NCBI GenBank assembly: GCA_014338405.1
Contig: JTDE01000255.1
Coordinates: 191,276 to 255,275, forward strand
Direction of reading: 5' to 3'
Length of the DNA stretch: 64,000 nucleotides
From: Paragonimus skrjabini miyazakii
Lineage: Eukaryota > Platyhelminthes > Trematoda > Plagiorchiida > Troglotrematidae
The notes below the pieces were generated by a model. It was not told the origin of the DNA. It did not search any database and worked only from the letters and a program-made list of their open reading frames with translations. A program made the position numbers and the translations under genes. Shown one piece after another: positions 30,201-45,200 of the stretch; the first letter of the stretch is position 1; each line of letters begins with the position of its first letter.

Positions 30201-33200
30201 ATATGAAGATTCATAAATTAAGTGGCTGTACAAATGGACTTAGTAGTACCGTCACAAGGTTACGTCTGGAAGAAATTAAGCGTAAATTAACGCCTTTCAT
30301 ACAATCCAACTCCCATAACTGCACACAATTTGAGGGTTACGGAGGACATGACGGGTAACTTAATCGTTTAGTTAAATACGCGCAAACCTAAACCAAGTTC
30401 TTTTTACTTGTCTTGGTATATCTTTTATTTCATCTCACTAACTTTTGTTTCAGTTCAGATTCTACTATGTCTCAGCTCGAAAACAACCTAAACTTTCGTT
30501 TTGGCTCTTGCAATGCCAATTATCAGCAAGATTCTGATAAGACTTTTCCATTATGCAACCCTCAGTTCGTAGAATTGTAAGATGTTCATGTTACGCCAAC
30601 ACATATAGGAAACTGACGTGTTAGCCTGACTGGAATGTCACAGATCGATAACAACCGAAACCGCTGTCTTCACTTTGTTTGAAGACGCACAATAAAATAA
30701 ATTATTTTTGCGCGGCAAAATGTCTTTCGATGAAAGAAATCCTACTTTCCATCACTTCTCCCGATTTTTTCGGTAATAATATTGTTTTTAAAAACTTAAA
30801 GAAAGATAGTTGATAAAAAATGAGACAATTCGATGAAACATACACTCACTTGCTCACATTCAGACAAACTTACTTCGTTTGGACCTTAATTCAGCCAATT
30901 CAGACTTGGTCGTGGCGTGCTGGAGGTGAATTTCTCGAAGTTCTTTTTCAAAAGTCATCCGCAACATTTCCATATCACGCTGGTTTTAAAAAAAAGCAAA
31001 GTGAATGCAACTGAATATGTTCTGAGGGTGACACGGACGTTATTAGAATGTTTAATGGAAGTATATATTGCTATCAAGTGTAATAACATAGGCCGGAAGA
31101 TTCAAAATTAATGAAAATGTACGTGAGCAGAAAAGAACAAACCTAACGTTCGACCGTATTCTACGCAAAAAATTCAATCTGTTGAGCAAGAACATCTTTG
31201 TGGCAACCGTCACTTGACGTATACCGATCAGATTAATTCCATCTGTCGCTAAAGAATCTTTTAAACGGTGACCAATCAAAACACAATTATCCATTACCTA
31301 CGGTAATGTACATCCTGTAATTTTGCAGCACAGCGCGCTAAACAATTTTATCCGTCAAATTCCGTGTTCATACATGAGGAGAAATGACCAGGGAAATAGA
31401 CAAAGAAGATGAAAGTGCAAGATGTTCATCACCAAAACCCGACACATACACTTTACCATCAATTTTATAACGATTCGCTGCGGCTAAAAATCTCATTTTA
31501 ATAACCATTTAAGATATTTTACAAGACAGTATAAAAAATCTACACCGATAATATCAAACTATCCGGAGACGTAGAGGGCGTGTCTCGATTAGTAGCTTCG
31601 CAAATATGACTAAAGTACATTTACAGTTTCCATGAACGTTAGAAAGCCAGTTCAAAGATGTGTCCGGGGTGCCGTAGAAATTTTGAAAATCAGGACGTTA
31701 TTCACATTTGCAAAAGATTGGTGCATCTTAGAACAACCAGAAATAATTCCCCTGTTTTTCTTGGACTGATATTTTCCACTCATCAACTACTCTCAACGAC
31801 TTCGAGTGAAAAAGCCGGCAAATATTTAAAGTGAAATATTACATCCTTTTCATTGTAGAAAAATCGTATAACGAGCTGCACAGTTAGCTGAAGGAATAAT
31901 GAAGTCAGTAGATCCTAGTGATGTCATGGGCAACTCAAGAAACCAAACAATGTTGAACAATATCGTACACTATTATCAAATCGTTAGTAGTTAGGTTATC
32001 ACTCTACATTTCTTTCACGTCATACTCGCCGCGTAGATGCAGGCCATTGAGAAAATAACAAAGTTTCTGTAAATCTGCCTGTGTAAAATCGAATTATGCT
32101 ATACTTGGCACATTTACCGCCTGATCGAGTTTCCCCATTGGAGGAGCTTCACAACGGACTGGCTCGCCAGCACAACTAATATTACATGCGTGAAATATTT
32201 TAATAAATCCGTGTAATTCCGAGCTGAGTAATTGCCAAAGTCCAGGTAAAACAGGGGGAAATTTTATTGCAAAAAGTAAACAGCAGACCATTTGTAAATA
32301 GAGTTGGCAAGGTGCACACCGACATACGTAAAGCGGCGGAGACTTCAACGACTGTGACAGCCACGTTACTTGGTAACAATTCGATCGTTGTAAACAAGAA
32401 GTAGTAAGTACGAACGCGCATAAACTGTCGTCGACGGATAATGCAAGTTGCCCTGTACTTACGGTTGCCAATGTTTTGGCTGACACAGCAAGCCTGCTGA
32501 TATCTTCCTTGCGAACCATAGAGCAAAGTGGAACGCACACATTCATTATATACCCTTCCTTTCAGCGACAACCGAACGTCTTTTCGACGCCACAGATGAT
32601 GCAGTTTGACAAACGCAACTCGTGCCTTTGCTATTCTCGCTGGTACTTCATCAGCAATATTACAGGCTGACGAGATAGTGCTACCCAAGTATGTGAAGCG
32701 GTCCACAGTCTCAAGCGGATTACCTGCAATGTTTGATCATCGTTGTCTCCACCGTAAATGGACTGATCGCGTGAGCAATATGGCAGTTTGCCGGTGCGCA
32801 TTCCGGAACGCTCGGGATGTACGATCAATTGGTCAACAAATCACAGTGCACAGGTTGTGATGGTTGGGTCACGTACTTCATATGCTAGCCGATCGTTTAC
32901 CGTACCGGGCATTATATACTGAGAGCACCAACATTGGGGTAGAACCGCGTGGTGGTCAATCAACAACGTGGTCACGAAACATGAATACCCCGACTGCTCC
33001 ACTGAGTAGAGTGGGTAGGTGTCATCTGCCTCAAAACTGCTGGTTAGAGATGCTATCCGAGATGGCGGTGTGTCACAGCCAATGGCGTACCTGCATCCAT
33101 ACCATTTCTAGTCTTTTATTAATTTTCCACGTCACTGTTGAGGTGAGCGGTGGCCCGAGCCACAGTACCTTTTGGTCAGGCTGATGGCTGCTGGGATGAT

Positions 33201-36200
33201 GATGATGTTTTGGTTGTCAGTGAACATTTTGCGCAATTCGATCAGATATTTTTTGTGAGCAAAAAAGTGAGAACAATGTTTTATCAAAAGTGAGTTAGAT
33301 AGACTATCAAACATTACGAGTAGCCAACAGTGACGGTCGTTATTTGAACATTACTGGACACAGTACGTCCGTTTCTGTCCATAACTGCAACTCAGTGGTT
33401 ATTTCATTAAGAAAGCAAACATCGAACACTCCTTCCCTCGAAGCATTCCACACCTGTTGAACGGCCAACCTCAGTTGATCCACTGACCTGCGAGCTTGAC
33501 TGTAGTGATATGTACGCCTGGAAAATTTTATGTTAATAAACTTTCAATTAGTTCAAAGATAACCAGGTAAGCATATTAGTTTATGGGCAAACTAGTTGAT
33601 GCTTGATACTTTTCCCGTATTTACGCTGAAGAAGTCTTTCTGAAGCACCATAAGTGCAATGTTTTAGCAGCTAACAAGCAGTTGCAACAGAATGGCAATT
33701 ACCTGAATGTGTGGCTTGGAATTTTATTTACCTCACAAAAAATTCCAAATGATGTTCAAAACAAACGCTCTCTTGGCCACTGCATAGCAACTTCTATGCG
33801 ATCATTGAATGAAAATAACCGACTCCTTGGGTAGTTTGTGTCCGTAACAGTTACTGTCCACAGTGAAGGTACTTGCATCGAAAAACAGCATTTAGTGTTC
33901 CTGATCCGTTCAAGTGATATGACCCTCAAAAACGTATTCCGTATTTCGTGTCGTGCACTTACCGGGATCTACGGCAGAGAAACAACAATAAACCCTTTGT
34001 CACATGGTAAATTGTCGACATCGTGAACTCTGGCACCAGGTTTCACTTGATTACGGATACGCTACGGATTAAAACACACCTTACACGGAAGTCATTTTAA
34101 GTTATGATTTATACCATCTCAGCCTCCGGCCCGTTCTTATTACAGTTTTCATTAACTACGATACAGTGAGTAATTAGGATATTTGGCCCCTCCAAATATC
34201 GTTGGGTCTCCATTTCAATAAGATCTATTATAAGCAGTCATGAAAGTCTGCTTTGCTCAAAAACCGTCACCTAGACTCAGATATTAGTTAATGTAGTGTG
34301 TGGCATCCGCGCCTGCCGTTGTCCGCAAGTCATCTGTCTACCCGTGCACACGTGTGTGCCCCGTTCTCTCTCACCCCGGCCCCGAACGATCCAATCCTGT
34401 TACTCACACAATCGATTGGTTGACTGTTTGTCATATCTATGCCTCATCTTTAATATGATTCATTCCCTTGTGTTCGATAAAGCTACGCGCTAATGTCGTC
34501 AGGTGTTCTTATTCTACTCTGAGCTGACTGCGTGTCAGAGCTCGCAGTTTGACGTGTGTTCTAGATTGTAACATTTGACGAACGAGAATTAAACAATTAT
34601 CCGAAAGTCATGAGTATTTCATCCATACCTCCAGATAGTTTTTGAAGAGATGCTGGTTCAAAGCCCTCATTATCAGTGTGGACGCGCTGGAAGTGATCTT
34701 TCGAGGATTATCTTGAACTGATCATAGCATTGAATCCCGCCATCAGCCTCACACAATCACAAAAAGTTAAATTACTCAGACAACATCTGGGCTCTGAAGG
34801 TCATTTCGACGCACTTCGTGTATACGACAGAACTTTCTTACCTGATGCCCTAGCAACACTAGATGACCTGTGGGGGTTTCGCCACCACGTGTTCACAGCC
34901 CGAATGAATATCCACCAACCTCGTCAATGTTCGGGGGGAAAATGTTAATGATTTTATCGCCCGTACCCAGCAAGCCATTCCTGACTGTCGTTATAATGAA
35001 GTTGCACCCACAAAATTTGAAGAAACTATGGCGATTCAGTGTTTATCAGTGGGTGTCCAATACTCTAAAATCAGAGAGCGACTGTTGTCCGAAGAGGAGT
35101 CAAAACTAAATTGAGACCGTGCATGTTCTATTGCGAGGCAGCGGGAGAACGTAACAGAACAGCTCACTTTATACCAACCGTCTTCGGTTCCAGATACCGT
35201 ACAACTGATTACACGGAATACATCTCCGCTCAAATCAAATAAAAACCCTATTCGTACGTTCACGTGTTATCGTTGCGGTGAAAAACATGAAGCTGTGACG
35301 GATTGCCGTCACAAACAGTCGACGTGCCATATTTGTGGGAAAATTGGCCACATTGCACGCGTATGCCGTTCGAAACAATCGCAATCTTCCGATTTCCGCC
35401 CTGAGACTCGAGCTGTACGATCGATTGAAGATCATGAAGAATCAGTTTCCTACTTGATTTCACATACCTCGACCACGTTTCCTGCAAGAGTACCTCCCTA
35501 TACAGTCGATTTAAACGTGGAAGGCCGCAACGTTTGTCTAGAAATCGATACAGGAGCTTCAGTGACACTTATTAACAGGCGCATACTGCCAAAATCACTT
35601 CCATTGGTCCCAGCGACAGCCACATTACGATCATACCCAGGAAATACAATTGACGTTATGGACACATGTAATGTGGAAGTAAAACATGGAACGAAAACGC
35701 TTAATCTACCTGCGTACATAGTACATAACGAGAGCCCGAATCTGTTGGGTCGAAACTGGCTAAAACTCATGCCAGATCTACTCCTATCTGTCAGACGAGT
35801 GGATAGCCACAACAGCCTTCCGGTACTACTGCAGAAATTCTCGTCTGTGTTCGACGAAAACGATCTGGGGGAGGCTGAAGGATTTCCAAGCCACTATTAT
35901 AATGGAGCAGGATATCCCGGCGAAATTTTACAAGGCGTTCTCTATCTGCCCAAAAGTTGAGGCTGAGCTTGAACGTCTTCAGACACAAGGAATAATCACT
36001 CCTGTCCGACATTCATCGTGGAGTGCCCCTATTGTGCCAGTACAGAAACCAGATGGTTCCGTTCGTATATGTGGAAATTACAAATTGACAATGAATCAGG
36101 CCGCTAGCATGGAACATTACCCTATTCCAAAAATAGAGGATTTATATGCTACACTGTGCCGTGGTGAAAAATTTCCCAAACTGGACTTGAGTCATGCGCA

Positions 36201-39200
36201 TTCACAAATCGAACTTGACCCAGAGTCAAAGAAATTTACAACAATCAATACGCATATGGGTTTATTTCAGTATAACCGCTTGCCGTTCGGTATCCATTCT
36301 GTTCCGGCAATTTTCCAACGCATTATTGACAACTTAACGAAAAATATTCCAGGTGTGTGTGCTTACTTGGATGATATTATTATTTCCGGACGTTCGAATA
36401 AGGAACATTTGAAAACACTCGAGTTGGTGTTAAAGCGTTTACAGCAAAATGTGCATGCCTAGCCAATGATGTACAGTATCTCGGTTTTCGGTTGGGTAAA
36501 TGTGGACTACATCCAATACGGGGGGAAAACAGACCGATTTTGGAGGCTTCAGTTCCCCGAAACGTGAGTGAGTTACAATCCTTCATTGGTATGATTGCTC
36601 ATTATAGTCGTTTCATTCCGAGAATTTCAACTGTCCTGGCACCTTTATACAATTTACTAAGGAAGGAAGTTCGATGGCACTGGGCATTTAAGGAACAATT
36701 GGCAATTGATACTATGAAGAAGGAGATAAGAAAATCCAGCTTATTGGTTCATTACGACCAAACTAAACCCATAATTATTCACTGTGACGTCTCGCCATGG
36801 GGTGTCGGTGCCGTACTAAGTCACAGAATGGAGGATTCAACTGAGAAGCCAATTGCATTCGCTTCTCGTAGTCCAGCCCCAGCTGAAAAGAATTACGCAC
36901 AGTTAGACAAGGAAGCTTTAGCTGTCATTTTTGCTGTGAAAAAATTTCAACAGTATATTTGGAGAACTTTTGGTATATACACAGACCATAAGCCTCTGAT
37001 GTCCCTCCTTGGAGAAACAAAAGGAATCAGTCAGATGGCGTCGGCGCGAACGCAACGCTGGTCACTTCTTCTGTCTACTTATAATTAGCAAATTTCCCGT
37101 ATTCCGGGTAAAACGAATCAGGTCGTGGATGCTCTTAGTCGAATGCCCTCCGGAAAATTCGTGGAAGCTCACTGAACTAGTTCATTTGATGCAGTACCTG
37201 AAAAAACATCCGGCATCTAGTAAAGATATCAGTCGAGGAACAGAACAAGAATTCTTTTTGTCCAAAGTTAAACGATTTGTTTCTCAGGGCTGGCCAACGA
37301 GTAGCGGTGATCAACTAGCGCCGTATTTCAATCGCTGTATGGAACTTAGCCTGGAACAGGGTTGCTTGCTCTTTATTATTATTTCGCCACCGTTTCGAAG
37401 AAATACCCGGAGATCACATGATCGTGATTTAAATGTGAATGACCCAGTCTATATAAAATTACCTCATGAAGAAGGTTGGAAACCCGGACAAAACAGGGCG
37501 GAAAACAGCTAGACCACTGAAATCTTCCTACCAGATGGCGGACCATCACGAGATACAAAGACCACTTGTGTCCTCGCTCTGTGTCCACCACACCAGAAGA
37601 ATCAACCTCGGACTATGACCTGAACCACGATTCTCCTAGGGAAGAGAACCCGTTACCGGAACAACACCCACATGAGGAGATTTGTCGCCGATCGTGTATG
37701 ACGCGCAAACCATTGGAACGTTTCAAAGCTGGTGAAACCATGCTAAACTAAAGGGGGAAAGAATGTGGCATCCGCGCCTGCCGTTGTCCGCAAGTCATCT
37801 GTCTACCTGTGCACACGTGTGTGCCCCGTTCTCTCTCACCCCGGCCCCGAACGATCCAATCGTGTTACTCACACAATCGATTGGTTGACTGTCTTATCTA
37901 TGCCTCATCGTTGGTATGATTCAGACTATCTTGTTCGATAAAGCTACGCGCTATTGCCGTCACGTGTTCTCATTCTACTCTGGGCTGACTATGTGTCAGA
38001 GCTCGCAGTTTGACATATGTTATAGATCGTAACAAAATGAACATTAGTTATAAGTCGTCAATTTTCCGAAGACATATGCGTGTTAACTAGCCGAATCGCT
38101 CTCACTGTATACGCCGGCCATGACGACTACTCAAACCGAGACACAAAGTTGGTATTTAGATTCTGCTCACCCCTAGTCTAAACGTATTAAGTGAGCTTAC
38201 AACTATGTGACAATCATCCTTGATCGCTTTTCCTAACTGACGTTTTATTAAACCATTTTATGGTTAAATATTAGTAGTACTAAGAGCTATCAGTTTTAGC
38301 TCTCTGTGTGAAGTCGTCGACATCGTAACCGTACAGCAACGACCTAATAAGTGTAGTACAGACTGTATATCACTGACAACTACGGTTTTCGTACGTTGGC
38401 ATTGTTCAAATCTGGCAAGACAAGTGATGCTACTGAAATTTTGAAACCAATAGCTGTATTTTAAACATTACTCTGATCCGTTTACAGTAACTGAATCACT
38501 TATGCGCGTTGCTTTGTGTGCCATCGCCGCTCAATAAGGATCTCATACGCACATGGACAATCCTTGCATAACTTCCCCTGTGTATGCACGTACATGATTT
38601 TAGGTAATATCACATGCGTAAGACCCAATAAATCAGAGGGTGGATGGCATTGATGTCATAACCAATGAAACGAAAAGCCAAAGAGATGGCCTAATATATT
38701 GTGGACAGAAAAAAATACTCGAAGAGACACAAGGACACAAAATGAACATTGTAGGCTAAGATTCCTATTCAAATTTAATAATGGAACACATCATTTATAT
38801 ACCCGTATTAACGCTCAAAGTTTTATAACATAATATGAACTGTACACTTTGTGACCTAAGAACTCTCTAATGTTATTATCTTGCTCATCCAGCGTGAAAA
38901 TACTTACTCTGCGCTTCTATGGTAGATTATCAGTCATCTTACTGGTCAGCTTTAGTGGACTAGGACTAACAAGCCATGTGGGTTTTTTTCTACCAAAAAA
39001 TAAAAAACTAAAGGATACTTGTCATGCAACAGCGCTGGGCTATTCGTCTATCAAGTTGATAATGACTTCAAGCAAATGTATTGGTTGCCGTTTTGCAATT
39101 TAACAAATATATCCATTCGGCGGTAACAACGTTCTGCATGGTTTGCAAATTCCACTTTGCCTCCTCTCCGAGTTGTAAATACGTTCGTTCGCAACTAACG

Positions 39201-42200
39201 AAATTTTATGGTAGTGATGTGAAAAACATTCCTTTGTACCGCGAAATTCACATAAAAAGATATTTCAAGTTAAACATCACCCACAGTTGATCGCAGTCTT
39301 TACAATCAGATAGACTTCCCAGCCAGCTTCTGTCGAAAAGAAGCACTAGACTGGAGTTTCGTTCTCATTAGAGCTCGTCAGTGGTGCATATCATCGCCAC
39401 TGCCAAGACTTGAACCACAGACACGCTGTTCATGAGGCAACCGTGTTTACCCCTGTTCCATTGACCTCACATTAGGCAAGATCGTATTATCATATCTGAA
39501 CGTTCAACCACTTTCTCTTGTGAGTAACGATCAGGTTGCCCGGTCGCCTGGACAGGAAACAGCTACTTGAGTCTAGTGCTTCTGAGTGCGAAGACTGCGA
39601 TAATAAATGAGTGATGTTCAACTTGAAATTAACCAAAGCCCCAGCTACTAATCGGTAATAAAAAGGTACGCTAAACACAACAATAAAGTGGTCGAACAGC
39701 AGGCCAAACGGCAGCATTTTTTCGTGGAATGTTTTTCTGACCTTTCAACAACACTGGCTCAGAGATGCGAATCACCACACGCTCACTTGACTTCAAAGCA
39801 GAAATCGTTTCCTTATCGAGACGCAAATAGTAGACAAGGCTAACTGAAATGACATCCACTTGCTTGGTCGGACAGTTATTTTAGAAGTTCAACTACTATT
39901 CAAATCATGCTCCTCAATTAAATTTAAATAAATAATTGGTATCGTTGGGGAGTCTCTATATTTTTAAACATCGCACAAAAAAGTTACTTACGAGTAACGC
40001 AATCGGAATTCTATATATATTTTTTAAGAATATTAAACCATTTTCAAGCCATAAGCCATCGAATATGTTACATCCTGGTACAGCTGCCTTATTTGGGACC
40101 ACTTCTTCCGGCTGTAATGACAAGGGACTCACCGTAACAGCAATGTAAGTGATGTTGATTGTACTAAGTGAATAGTAATTAGTTTTAGTCGCAGATCGGT
40201 GTTATTCAGTTTATACATTTCGCATCGTGGACCGGATACGGAAAAATACCAGTAACGGATAGATCGTAGATGTTAGTTAGCACTTTCTCTGTTAGTAAGT
40301 TTTCCCTGCAAAACAAGTGATTTTAATGAGACATATGCGTCATAGGCAATATGAGCAGCAAAGTTCCCCATCTGTTAAGCATAACGCGGTGCGTATTCAA
40401 ATAGGAAAATCAGTTATCTCGTCGGGTTTTGTGGCAGGTCTGGTTTGAAAGTCTCAACAACTGTTTGAGTAAAGCTATACCTTCTGCTGTTGCTCCTGAC
40501 CGTGGAATAGTTAAAAATTATGCATAATTAACAGTGAACTAACACTCGGCATGAATACTTCTGTCACCTCTCTATTAATGACAATCTCTCGTTAAACGAA
40601 GTGTCAAAAATTACAATAGGTTTCGCTGTTATAGGGTTATATCTTAGTGATTATTCTATCGACAAGGAAAGTTGCCAACCAAAAGCCAATGTTAGTAATC
40701 CACTGTTCAAACTGACTGCATAGCTTTCTTTTGTTTTCATAACGTCCATTTTCGACTCCACTCTCATAATTTTTGTATTAATTCAAAATGGTTTAAACGT
40801 TTTTCAAAGAAGTTGGTAAGAGGAGAGTTGCAACTTATTAGATTGCATATATTTGAGGTATCTAACGTATTTTATTTCACGTACTCTTTTGATACCTCCA
40901 CAAAGTCTACGAGAAACATCTTCCGGAACAAAAGGCAAAACAATGTTTTCAATAGTAACATTTAGGGTTGCTTTGTTGATATGTAAAACAGTTATTCACT
41001 AAGTTTTTTCCCAGGCATACTAGTTAGAATGTAGCACAAAATAAAAACAACTGAAGTCGGTTATTTTTAGAATTGTGTAAGTTGTTCATGCACAAACTTT
41101 AATAAAAGGGTTTGATGTATATGTCGGTTACTAACTCTTTAACTGTTAGACCACATGGTAAGCACGGGTAAGAACTAGAAAAATTTCGTCGCTGAGATTG
41201 CTCTAAAGTTTCAGTCAAACCAGCATAATCAGCCCATCATGAATTAATAAAATGACTTATCTTACGCAAGTCCAGTTTACCGGATGACGGCCAGACTTAA
41301 TGATGGGTGTGCGTTCGTGAACTATATGTCAAACATCCGGCTACTTATTTTGCATGCACGGAGTCCTAAACCAAGATAAAGCAAAATCAGTCTCCATTTG
41401 TCCGTTCATATCATTCAACTCCACACAAGAGTGGGCCACTTACATCGCCTCGCCGTCTAACTTATTTCGGTCTTTTCGCGCCTCTTCGTTGAAGAGGATA
41501 AATATACATACACACCATTTAAGCGTTGCTGTAATTCGCGTCACAGGTGTATTTCTGCCTATGCCGACGATGACCATGATTGTCTCTAGTCCGCGTCAGG
41601 CTGAGAAGAATGTTCTTTCATCAAGCCACATAACTTCAACATTATCTCCAGATTTCAAAATTCAGTACAATGCTTTCAACTCACTCTATGTTCTTCCATC
41701 ATTGCTGTCTGCCATTCTGGTGGGCACATAACATCAAATCTGACATTTGCTTGGCTTCTCGTTATTGCACCGGCCTGAGCTTCATCTGGTCCGCCAACAA
41801 ACTGTGAATGAAACAGTGAGCCCTGATTGGACTTCAGTTGGGAGAGCAGTTCACGCACATCTTTCTCCAGTGACCCACTCTGAAAAGAAATTGTAGAATA
41901 TAGGGATGTTTGGTAATGATATCAACAGCATATTGTTACTGCAAGATTATTTTTCTTTAGTCACTGAGTTTAGAAAAATTCATAAAAGTACTGAGAGTGA
42001 CGGATGACATAATAAAGCCTAAATAAATATCACAACCTCAAATGCCGTATACAGTCAAACTCCTTTTCCGTTTAAAGGTGGCTTTTAAACAGGATTACTG
42101 ACAGGTGATCGAGAAGTTTAATTTTCAAGCTGAACAACACTCACATTTCACCCTTGCTTTCAGACAGACTTACTTGAGTTTCACTTTTGCCAGAGCTCTT

Positions 42201-45200
42201 CAATAGTGTATGTACTTGCAACGATCGAGACTGGAACTCCGACCACGCTTTGTTGAGGTAACCATGTTGACCACTGCGTCACTGATCTCACGTTAAGTGT
42301 GACCGAATTATCGCACCTGAACATTCAACCACTTTCCTGTGGGCAAAGATCAGGTTATCCGACTGTCCCGACAGGGGACAGTAACTGTTTGTTAACCCAA
42401 ATGAACTATTCCGCGGTTAGGATTTTCAAGACACATTAAAGCCTCCGAACTCATTACCGCTAAGTAGTTAAGAATTTGGTTAATTTCAATCTGAATATCA
42501 CTCACATTCGATCGCAGCTTTTTATGCTGGAAAGGTCTACGTGAATGCGAAGGTTGCAATCAAACGCTTCGATTTTCAACTTGCTTTTAAAGAAGAGTTA
42601 TTACAATCTGTAAAATTCGAATTTCATAACTGTCGAACACAAACGTCTTAAAACGAACTATCTTATACTATGCACGTCGTAAATTTCGTTGACATGTTTA
42701 CTTGTTTCGCTTTCTTTCCATTTGACCAAAGTTTACTTATCATTTCCAGCACACTTGATTCGCTAAGCCGACTACTGTATTCTACCATTACGACGCTATG
42801 TGTCCGTGGACTATTTTCGTCAGATTGACTAATCTGAGTGTACATTTGTTTCCACCCATTATTGTAGCTGCCTGACGTTAGTCATGAAAGAATCATCACA
42901 AGCTGACCTAAACAGTCTTTTGTTTCTGACAGACCTCGGGTGCATAAATCCCGGTAGAACACTTGTTGTATCGATTTGTAAGCCTAGCGGTCGCCTACAC
43001 ATGTATTTCAATAAACTTTAGATGCCGTAGTTCACTAGCTGCATTTTAAATGAATATTGGGCCCGGTGTTGCTGTAATATGCATAATGTTCTGGTAATAT
43101 ACGTCACCATATTTAGCAAGCTACTTTGTTCAGTCTTCAAGTATGCATATATATAGATGGTTTTGCCATCTCAAATGGATGCCAACTGGTAGACTGTCAA
43201 TGCAACTATCAATTATCATAAGGTACTAGGTGAATGGATGAGGAACTGTAGTAAAGAAATGAAGTCATTTACCCAGGGTTTGTCTCGTAGACTAAAGCCT
43301 CCACGACTCACGGAGATAGTAACTAGAGACTTCAGATGAGGGGGCGTCTGTCGGTCTCAGGTGCTCAGTTGCTTAACCTAGCCATCTGTAGAGTAAGTGC
43401 AACGACGGAATAGCAAAACGATGAAGTGTTTGTCGTTTTGCTGAGAACTCATTTACTTTTAAAGCTCGGCTTTTCATTTGTACTGTGCGTACATTTTGAT
43501 TTCCAAGTGATGAATTCATACATACGTGGTTCAAGTAATTTGATCACCTTTCCGTTTCACTATTCCCAAGTTAGAGTAACTTTCTGTTTATGGTTTTGTG
43601 TTGCCTAAACATCATTGCCACGCACTGATGTATTTTCTTTTAACATAATGAATAAATTCCTGAAAGCCTTGCGTCTCGAACTGGCCTTGACAGAACCTAC
43701 CAAGCGGACGGCACCAGGACGGCATCAGGAATCCAATCTATCAATGAGGCTGCGGCCGTCGATTTAAGGATGATGCCTACTCCAGCCTGACCTGTAACAG
43801 CGGATGTGGAGTCACCCGAAGTGTATAACCAGTATCGGGTAGACAATCCGGATGCCGTTAGTTCTATACGCTGACTACTGTCCTAGATTCTAGATTCCGA
43901 GATACAGCAGACATCGGTAGGCAACGAGTCTAACGTTCGTGCAAGAGCGGCCCGTTGACCTATATGTTTTGGAGTGCGAACGTTGAAGGCGCCTATATTA
44001 ATTCACATTCTAGGTCTAAGCAAGGGGCGAGGAGGCATGAAGCTGAATGGCAGGAGACGGAACTTGCCGGCTCAGTGGTACCAGGGTTAGCTACAACTGT
44101 TGTGGGACTTGTGGAGTAACTATCAGAAATGGAGGTCGGGAGGGGCCTGATAACTAAATTTGATAGGACAGTGGGGGAGGGGTCAGCAGTAGCATGTTTT
44201 CGCCTATCCATCCTGCTGTATGCAGCGGATAGGGCGATCCGGTTTATACCGCGAGGCGGTCGATGCAGTATGGAATTATTTGTCTTGTGATTATTCATGG
44301 TTGTGTGTGGGCTGAGATACTGCCAAGGCGCCCAGACCTAGACACGAGAACGATTAGGGTTGTCAAGCAAAGCCTTTGGCTCAAAAGCCTATACCGCAAG
44401 GGAGCGGGTGAGTGGCAGTCTACCAGAACTGGTACATTTTTCGGAAAAGGGTGCCAACTTTCTTCCAACCCCCAACCTGGAGGACCAGGAAACTGGTATG
44501 TCAGACCTCTACCTATTGGCCTGCTTGGCATGAGTGACTCTATCGGTGTGGTGGCCATACCGTCCAGTTGAGTCCAACAGGTCACCGAGATGCACAAGCC
44601 GTCACACCGCGCCAAGGTCCAGTCTGGTTGTCAAACGAGTTCTTTCGTTCAGTCCTTACACTTGCACAGACTTAGATGGTTACGTCATGTACTAAGGATG
44701 CCAGCTGGTCGTCTGCCACACCGAGCACTGTTTGCCGACGTTGCGGTCGATTGGCGCAAGGTGCCAGGTGGACAGATGATGACCTAGCGTAGACAAATGA
44801 AAGCGTTCACGAAGGGGTTGGCTACTGTAGATCGGGTTCGTCTTCCGTGTTGAAGCCCTCGCAACTCACAGAGTCGATGGCTTGAGACGTTAGGTGAGAT
44901 GGCGGCTAACCGAGCTCAGTGGCGTGAATGTTGTCGTTGTTTGTCCGAGTTGTCTGTGAAATGAGTGCACTTAATGACGCGGGGCAGTGAAAGCCGTGAG
45001 GAAGTTGTCTTGCTGATGACGTCTTACTTTCACTTACAGCTTGGTTGTTTGTTTGCAAGGTGTAGGCGCCTTAATGTTGTATTTTTGAATGTAGACATAG
45101 CTATTTTTTAATGGTTAGGTCCCCTCCTCTTCCTTTTTTTCTTCTCTCTTCCTATACAGGGTTTGTTTCTTCTTCTTCAAGGTTGTGTGGTTGTTAAGCA

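Larger units (their letters stand above)
34299..38034 (+). mobile_element. Gypsy (Metaviridae, CsRn1-like) LTR retrotransposon, non-functional
   Basis: A 3.7-kb element with two LTRs, an internal Gag-Pol region and a purine tract before the 3' LTR. Domain order is Gag with zinc knuckles, protease, reverse transcriptase, RNase H, integrase remnant, which is the Gypsy order. The frame is broken several times: a stop at 35112, shifts near 35905 and 36460, and a stop at 37086. The catalytic core of integrase is absent. The 4-6 bases flanking the two LTRs (TAGTG on the left, AAATGA on the right) do not match, so no target-site duplication is visible. It lies in the host-gene intron 30980-41684, opposite in orientation. 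Confidence 0.9.

Noticed and set aside
44263..44571. Plus-strand 102-codon frame with Gly/Pro-rich peptide
   Set aside because: It is the antisense of the RTE 5' leader carried on the minus strand.
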